From Lunularia cruciata (taxonomy: Eukaryota > Streptophyta > Marchantiopsida > Lunulariales > Lunulariaceae), in NCBI GenBank assembly GCA_948567375.1, contig OX419760.1, positions 24,056,001 to 24,120,000 of the forward strand: DNA of 64,000 bases. The letters run 5' to 3'. The notes under the pieces were generated by a model, which did not search any database, was not told where the DNA came from, and worked only from the letters and a program-made list of their open reading frames with translations. This document shows positions 58,305 to 64,000 of this stretch, piece by piece. The translations under genes and the position numbers were made by a program. Each line of letters starts with the position of its first letter. Position 1 is the first letter of the stretch.

Positions 58305-61300
58305 TCACTCATCCGTTACGCATCCTTCGGAAGCTGACTTTACGGTCTTGATATACTGCGAACAGCAGACAGCAAGGAGAAAAACTTTAGAGGCAAGACT
58401 GGAACTGTAAATATGCTGAAGACATGGACAAACCCAAAATGGTGAAAAGATGATAAATCCCACATCTGACTTGTTCATGGGGCGACATGGATGCTGTCCA
58501 AATGAATGGATATAGGTAGATGAGAGCAGAAGCCGTTCTGGATATACACTACTGCTGTCTACTCAGTACTAACAACCAGGAATGTCAGAGTCTCAAATAC
58601 CTTGTGCAGTGTTCCGCGTGTTGCCTTGAGCGGGGGAGCAACCCAGGCCTGTTGCCTTAATTTCATGTCAGCATCTGAGACATCAACATTGATACTCCGT
58701 TTCTCTATATCCATGGTGACCACATCACCATCTTGAACTAGACCGATAGGTCCACCAACCTGCCACCAAGGTTCGATATGTTTAGAGCAATCAAGCGTTA
58801 GGAGACCGATTAGCTGGAAGAATAAATCACGAGCAAACTGCAGTCTCTGTGTCAAAAGAGCTACACAGTGAATCCGAAAAGCCCACTGCAATAAGGACTT
58901 CAGCGAGGGCGACCATATTTCAGGACTACATACCTGTGCCTCAGGACATATGTGGCCAACCACAAATCCATGGGATCCTCCAGAAAATCGTCCGTCAGTT
59001 AAAAGAGCGACATCCTGCACATTACATCAACATCAAATTTGGAGTCCGATGGAGTAAGACAATCCAATTCGGGCTTCTTTTCTCCAAGATATTACAACTG
59101 CGACCAAGGTTCAGATAAAGCACTGAAGGCGGCCCGAATCACACCTTGCCAAGACCAGCACCCATAATTGCACTGGTAGGGGTGAGCATCTCTGGCATTC
59201 CTGGCCCACCCTTTGGTCCCTCTCCCCTGATGATGACCACCGTTCCCTGAGCGAAACATTCGCCAGGACGTCAGTTACACTACATGGTCCGGACATCTGA
59301 GACTAATCTTACAACTATGAGTGATGGAAAGCAAGCTGGTAAGTTCTGGGCAGTCGAGAATGAAGCAATTACTTTGAAGCTTTGTGGATTTTTGGCGAGA
59401 GCAGCCAACATAGCTTCTTCTCCCTCAAATACTCTGGCGGGACCTGTCAATGCAACCAATGAGATCAGACAACATTCTTCCGGATCCACACAGGAGCGTT
59501 CAAGACGACTGTGAGTACAGTTATAACCTCTTCCACTCTCATGCATTCTCCCAATTCCAATACAACACCTACATGAATCTCTGATAGGTCGGGAGAGAAG
59601 TCATCTTAAGGGCTGTACCTGAGAAGTAAAGTCCTTCTTTCCCAGTAATTTTGGCCACACTGCCCTCTGGAGCAAGGTTACCATAAAGAATCTGAAGATG
59701 ACCAGTTTGCTTTATCGGGTTCTCAAGTGGCATAATAACCGTCTGAAGGAGAGAGAATACGATGCACTTTGTCATGGGGAATGTCACACTCTCAAAGTAC
59801 TCACTCAAGCAGCCTGTGACAATGTATATAAACACAGCACCTCCTGACTCCTGAACTGAAGGAAAGAACCAAATCTAACAGCACTAGCTAGATTGCTACG
59901 ACGATCTCATTGTCTCCAATTCCTGTGTCACTTGTCGGAACAAAACTTAAATCTTACCTGTCCCTCTGATAGAGGTGGGCAGCCCTCAAGATTTTCCGCT
60001 AGTGTCTTTCCAGTAACTGTGAGAAAAGTTGCCAATCCACTGCTGCTGTCAGTACACATACGCAAGAGACTAGAACTCGGTGTACCAGTGTTAGACTAGG
60101 ATGATAATGACCTCATTTGTACATAACTAGTGTGTCGATTAGTCAAGCATATTAAAGTTACCTCTGTTAGAGTCTTGTAACTATCATAACATAACAGTTA
60201 CTACAAGATCTGTTATGTAAGCGCTGGTTAAGACCTGTTAAAAGATAGGCGCTGGTTAGTGTCTCCGTGTCAACCTATTAGCACAGCCCTCAATTCTCTC
60301 GAAGTGTGCTCTGTATCTTTATAATCCCGACTTAGGGGTTCTTTCATATCAATCGATTGATTCTACTCGTTTTCCTACATGGTATCAGAGCGTAAGATCT
60401 TAGAATTCCTCACTAGGTGCATCGAAATTCTGAGTGATCTGATCTTATTACACATCAGAGAATCTGGATAGCAAGAAATACTTGTTGATCCTCCGAAGAG
60501 CGTTGTTCACTTTTCTCTGGATTTTGGGAGAGCGTTTCTCCAATATCCTCTTTAATCAAAGTCTTTCGACTTTCTTGAGGTTCAAAGTCTTTCGGCTTTT
60601 GTGAAACTTCGTGAAACCTCAGTGTTCACTTCCTATACAAGAAGTTCATCATGTCTGCTATCGCTGGTCCAAATGCCGCTGCTTCAGCTGCCGCTCCTGC
60701 TGCTTCGGCTGCTTCTTTCATTCTATTTGATACTACTTTCGTGAAATTCAGTGGAGACTTCATCCATTCCTGAAAGCACTGTCTCTCTCTCAAGTTGAAA
60801 GTAGCATCAGTCTTCTCCATCGTTGATGGTACTGAAGTCAGGCCCACTTCAGCAGCCGATCTATCTGATTGGGTGGACAGAAATAACGTTGCTCTAGACG
60901 CCATTATACTCAGGAGCAATGGCTCCTGAGTACGTTAGTGCTATAAGCCGACATACATTGGCAAGTGAGGCTTGGAAAGATTTGACCACCATGTATGAAG
61001 GCATAGATGATGTCACTATAATGTATCTAGACGATACACTAACGACAATGAAGATGCGTGAAGGTGCTAGTGTTGCTAAACACATAGCAACCTTTCGTGG
61101 TCTACTTACCCAGTTAGCAGCTGTGAATAACCCGATTAATGACCAGCAAGATAAGCTCCACTTGATGAGATCTATGCCTTCACAAGCATTTTCTGCAGTC
61201 ACTACGAAGCCAGAAAACCTTGAATCTTTCTGATGTTACTGCTCTTCTTCTTCAAGAAGAAATTAGCATGAAACATGAAGGTCTTGTGGAGCAAACAACT

Positions 61301-63851
61301 GCTCTAGCAGTTACCCAGGGCTTCACATCTTCTGCCAGAAACAAAGGCAAAGGCAAGGGGAAATGGAAGCACGACTCTCAAGGAGGTTTTTCGGGACAGA
61401 ATTCTATCAACAAACCACAGTGAAGCTAACTGCGACAGCAACATTGGAATCGACCTTGTCACACCAACAAAGCAGCATGAGAGGACTAAGCACATAGATA
61501 TTAGATTTAATTTTATCAGAGAAAGAGTCGAGGAAAACCAGATCTCTGTTTCTCGCTTTGACAGCAATGACAATATTGCTGATATATTCCCGAAGGGTTT
61601 AACTAGGGCTTTACATGAAAAGTTCAGTCATGCCATAGGAGTTATGGACAGTAGATCTGTACAAAATGTTCATTAAGGTGGGGTGTTAGATTAGCATGAC
61701 AATGATCTCATTTATACATAACTAGTGTGTCGATTAGTCAAACATATTAAAGATACCTCTGTTAGAGTCTTGTAACTATCATAACATAACAGTTACTACA
61801 AGATCTGTTATGTAAGCACTAGTTAAGACCTGTTAAAAGATAGGCGCTGGTTAGTGTCTACGTGTCAACCTATTAGCACAGCCTTCAATCCTCTCGAAGT
61901 GTGCTCTTTATCTTTATAATCCCGACTTAGGGGTTTTTTCATATCAATCGATTCATTCTACTCGTTTCCCTACAACTAGGACGTCAAGTCATCCTGAGCC
62001 TCGCACCCCATTAGGTTATCATTCTTCTATCAGTAGCCTGACAACCACACTTACAGTACTTCTTCGTTCCCGCACATAAGTACCAAGAATAAAGGAGGAA
62101 CAAACCTGTCAAACAGCTGCCATCAATAAATCCCTTCTCCAACAAGTACTTCAGTACTGCCGGAACACCTCCTACCTGAAGCATGTGCACACACACACAC
62201 ACACCGCTAAGAATTTCATGCATATCTAAAAAGTCAAATACGGGTTAAATCTGAAGATCGACGTTGGTAGGAAAGTCCGGAATATACCTTGTGAAGATCC
62301 TCCATGACATACTTGCCACTTGGCTTCAAGTCTGCCAGAAAGGGGACTCTGTCGCTCACTGCCTGGAAGTCGTCGATGGTCAAATTCAAACCCACGGACC
62401 TGCATACGGAGATGATACAACTCAAACCAAACTCTTCTGGAACCCTGTTTTAATGGGCAGATAATTCCCGTTTGAGCTTCGATTCTTACAAGATCGTGAG
62501 AAATGTCCGAGGTAAAGCACTAAATGATAAGCGAAGGCAAACAACAGTCAAAGTGGATTTGTAGGCAGCAATGAGGCTGCACCAACCTTGCAATGGCGAT
62601 CAGATGCAAGACTGCGTTGGTGGAACCTCCAAGTGCAATCACAGTGACCATGGCGTTTTCCAGGGCTTGCCGAGTGATAATGTCACGAGGTTTGATGTCT
62701 TTCTTGAGAAGCTGCAGCATGTATTTGCCCGCCAATTTGCACTCCTCAATCTTCAAGGGATCCTCCGCAGGAATAGAGGAACTAGACGAGGAAAAAAAAA
62801 GAGACGTCAAAATCGAGTTCCTCTATTTAGGGCCAGTCGTAGAGTATGGGTGGTTAAGGGCACAACGTAGCCTGGCCGCTGATGGAGACGGTACGACTTG
62901 CTGGGTGTCTTAACCCTCCGAGGAAGTTAGAGCAAGCTAGGTACAAAACGGCAGTTGATGTTGTACCTGTAAGGAAGACTCATGCCGAGCGCTTCGATTG
63001 CACTGGCCATAGTGTTCGCCGTGTACATGCCACCACAAGCTCCTGCACCTGGGCAGGAATTTCGTAGCACGTCAATCCTGTCTTCGTCATTCAAGGTCCC
63101 AGCAACGTACTCTCCATATGTCTGGATCACACAAATCGAACAGGAGAGTAGACGAAATCAATCATCAGTGGCGTTGATTTAGAGATTGACAAAAAGCTGT
63201 TTACGTAAATTGTTAACAAAGGCCTAACTACTTGTATCCTTGATTCATAGCATCCTGAAAGTAACAGGATGTTATGCCAAGCACCTTCTTCCATTAAGTG
63301 ACTCAAAATAGTGCACTGCCTCTTAGAAAGACGAGTATGAAAGTACCTGGAAAGCTGAGATGACGTCATAGGTGTTATCTCCAACAATTCCTGGCTGAAT
63401 GACCAGACGAACTGAGTGAGAATAAGCAGTAGAAAACTTAAGAGTTAGGAACGGACAGTGCAATACTGTGCCAAGAAGAAACTCAACATCTCTATGAGTA
63501 CGTAAAATAAGTGATGTGCCGAGGTAACTGGTCACCCTCAAGGCACTAGAATGCTTTCGTGAACAGAATTTACAAATTGCACCAAGCCATTCTATAAAAA
63601 CTACCGACACGCCTCGATGGATAAAATTCGATCATCATAGCGACTACCTCTGACATCTTTTGACCAAGGAACTGGATGTATAAAGTGGAATTAAATTCTG
63701 CTAAAATGATTGAATGCTCTCCGCTCCTTACTATGGAGAAAACAACACTAAGATTCAGCCTCTCAAAGTGGAGTCTCACCTTGATTGTTCCTCCATAAAC
63801 CATAATGCTGGGCCTGTTCAACCGACCCATGGCAATAACGGTACCGGGCAT
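58305..63851 (-). CDS. DHAD: Dihydroxy-acid dehydratase, 5' end beyond the window
   Basis: Plastid enzyme that dehydrates 2,3-dihydroxy-3-methyl acids in valine, isoleucine and leucine synthesis, using an Fe-S cluster. Minus-strand exons: 63780-63851, 63347-63394, 62967-63121, 62587-62781, 62288-62399, 62106-62175, 59958-60016, 59619-59742, 59373-59443, 59145-59246, 58934-59014, 58601-58759 and 58305-58355; they total 1299 nt (432 residues plus stop) in consistent phase. Hallmarks: [40 protein letters not shown] (cluster-ligand Cys), [69 protein letters not shown] and the C-terminus [10 protein letters not shown]. Exons for the transit peptide and the Cys-Asp-Lys motif must lie past 64000. 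The 2.09-kb intron between 60017 and 62105 holds a Copia element. The last exon is only 51 nt. Confidence 0.95.
60651..61676 (+). pseudogene. Copia gag joined to RNase H tail
   Basis: Gag starts [20 protein letters not shown] near 60651, continues (after a stop near 60770) with [14 protein letters not shown], then in another frame [20 protein letters not shown] (60919 on) and [12 protein letters not shown], and a Lys/Gly-rich end ([10 protein letters not shown]). From about 61480 it reads [20 protein letters not shown] and [14 protein letters not shown], the RNase H end of Copia pol. Everything between is deleted. The frame break near 60918 falls in a hairpin. Confidence 0.8.
60907..60932. 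repeat. 11-bp hairpin in the Copia gag
   Basis: Arms TACTCAGGAGC (60907-60917) and GCTCCTGAGTA (60922-60932) pair around AATG. The expected gag frame needs one base fewer within this loop. Confidence 0.85.
62185..62206. repeat. Short (CA)n microsatellite in a DHAD intron
   Basis: About ten CA units (GCACACACACACACACACAC) lie just upstream, on the coding strand, of the DHAD exon at 62106-62175. Confidence 0.85.
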
Positions 63852-64000
63852 CTGTAAACAACCATAATCGTTACATTCCATCGCAGCTTATAAAACCCAG
63901 CAGTTTCGACTGTGGTCAACTGAAAGCACGTGATATATTGCAATTCTCTACCAAAATAAAAGAAAAGGGTTCATTGAAACAAGGTGCATTCTCTTGCTCA
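63852..64000. other. DHAD intron running off the window
   Basis: Continuing the minus-strand gene upstream of its exon at 63780-63851, no further exon is recognisable in the last 149 bp. The preceding exon, expected to end with the Cys-Asp-Lys motif region, must be beyond 64000. Confidence 0.6.

Larger units (their letters stand above)
60089..61974 (+). mobile_element. Internally deleted Copia LTR element in a DHAD intron
   Basis: LTRs of 291 bp each lie at 60089-60379 and 61684-61974, bounded by TGTTAGA and CCTACA, differing at about 16 positions by hand count. The flanks ACCAG (60084-60088) and ACTAG (61975-61979) form a target duplication with one mismatch. The primer site TGGTATCAGAGC starts at 60380, directly after the LTR, and a purine tract (AAGGTGGGG) precedes the second LTR. 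It is antisense to DHAD. Protease, integrase and RT are missing: gag joins directly to the last RNase H residues. It thus depends on another element for mobility. Confidence 0.93.

Noticed and set aside
58559-58600. DHAD C-terminus ending in [10 protein letters not shown]
   Set aside because: This is intron read-through; the exon at 58305-58355 supplies the family ending [16 protein letters not shown] in phase.

Overview
The window looks like nuclear DNA of a land plant. Four intron-rich genes have close plant homologues: AP-4 epsilon adaptin, an ERD2/KDEL receptor, cytosolic ribosomal protein S13 and branched-chain dihydroxy-acid dehydratase (DHAD). All use GT-AG introns, and their promoters carry plant-style pyrimidine patches or a telo-box. 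Much of the rest is degenerate, nested retrotransposon sequence. A bryophyte or another non-seed plant is my best guess, because a zinc-finger LINE with a restriction-like endonuclease is not what seed plants usually carry. The sequence alone does not prove this.

Layout. 1-1.9 kb: intergenic DNA with a duplication and a LINE 3' remnant. 1.9-9.7 kb: AP-4 epsilon (+), 11 exons. 10.7-14.9 kb: a LINE pseudogene (-) with an R2-like architecture, split by a solo LTR. 15.6-16.9 kb: further LINE remnants. 19.3-20.6 kb: an ankyrin-repeat pseudogene (+). 23.8-24.6 kb: another LINE copy (-). 24.8-35.5 kb: a nest of Gypsy elements; a chromodomain Gypsy (26224-33140) sits in the integrase of an older Gypsy, and a third family's solo LTR sits in the younger one. 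38.5-41.5 kb: ERD2 (+), 6 exons. 42-54 kb: AT-rich DNA without a recognisable host gene, holding three solo LTRs, a (TA)22 tract and a LINE copy with an open 336-codon frame. 54.8-55.9 kb: RPS13 (+), 5 exons. 58.3-63.9 kb: DHAD (-), 13 exons seen, with the 5' part beyond the window; one intron holds an internally deleted Copia element.

The four genes do not form a pathway. They serve trafficking (AP-4 at the trans-Golgi network, ERD2 in Golgi-to-ER retrieval), translation and plastid amino-acid synthesis. ERD2, RPS13 and DHAD each end in a tiny last exon (37, 34 and 51 nt) that a simple ORF scan misses. I joined all exons by hand from splice sites, reading phase and family conservation. The most notable items are the LINE with a restriction-like endonuclease, an LTR family dense in heat-shock-element-like modules, a PHD-finger-like remnant on a Gypsy polyprotein, a conserved AP-4 epsilon N-terminus that begins with CTG instead of ATG, and several short perfect hairpins.
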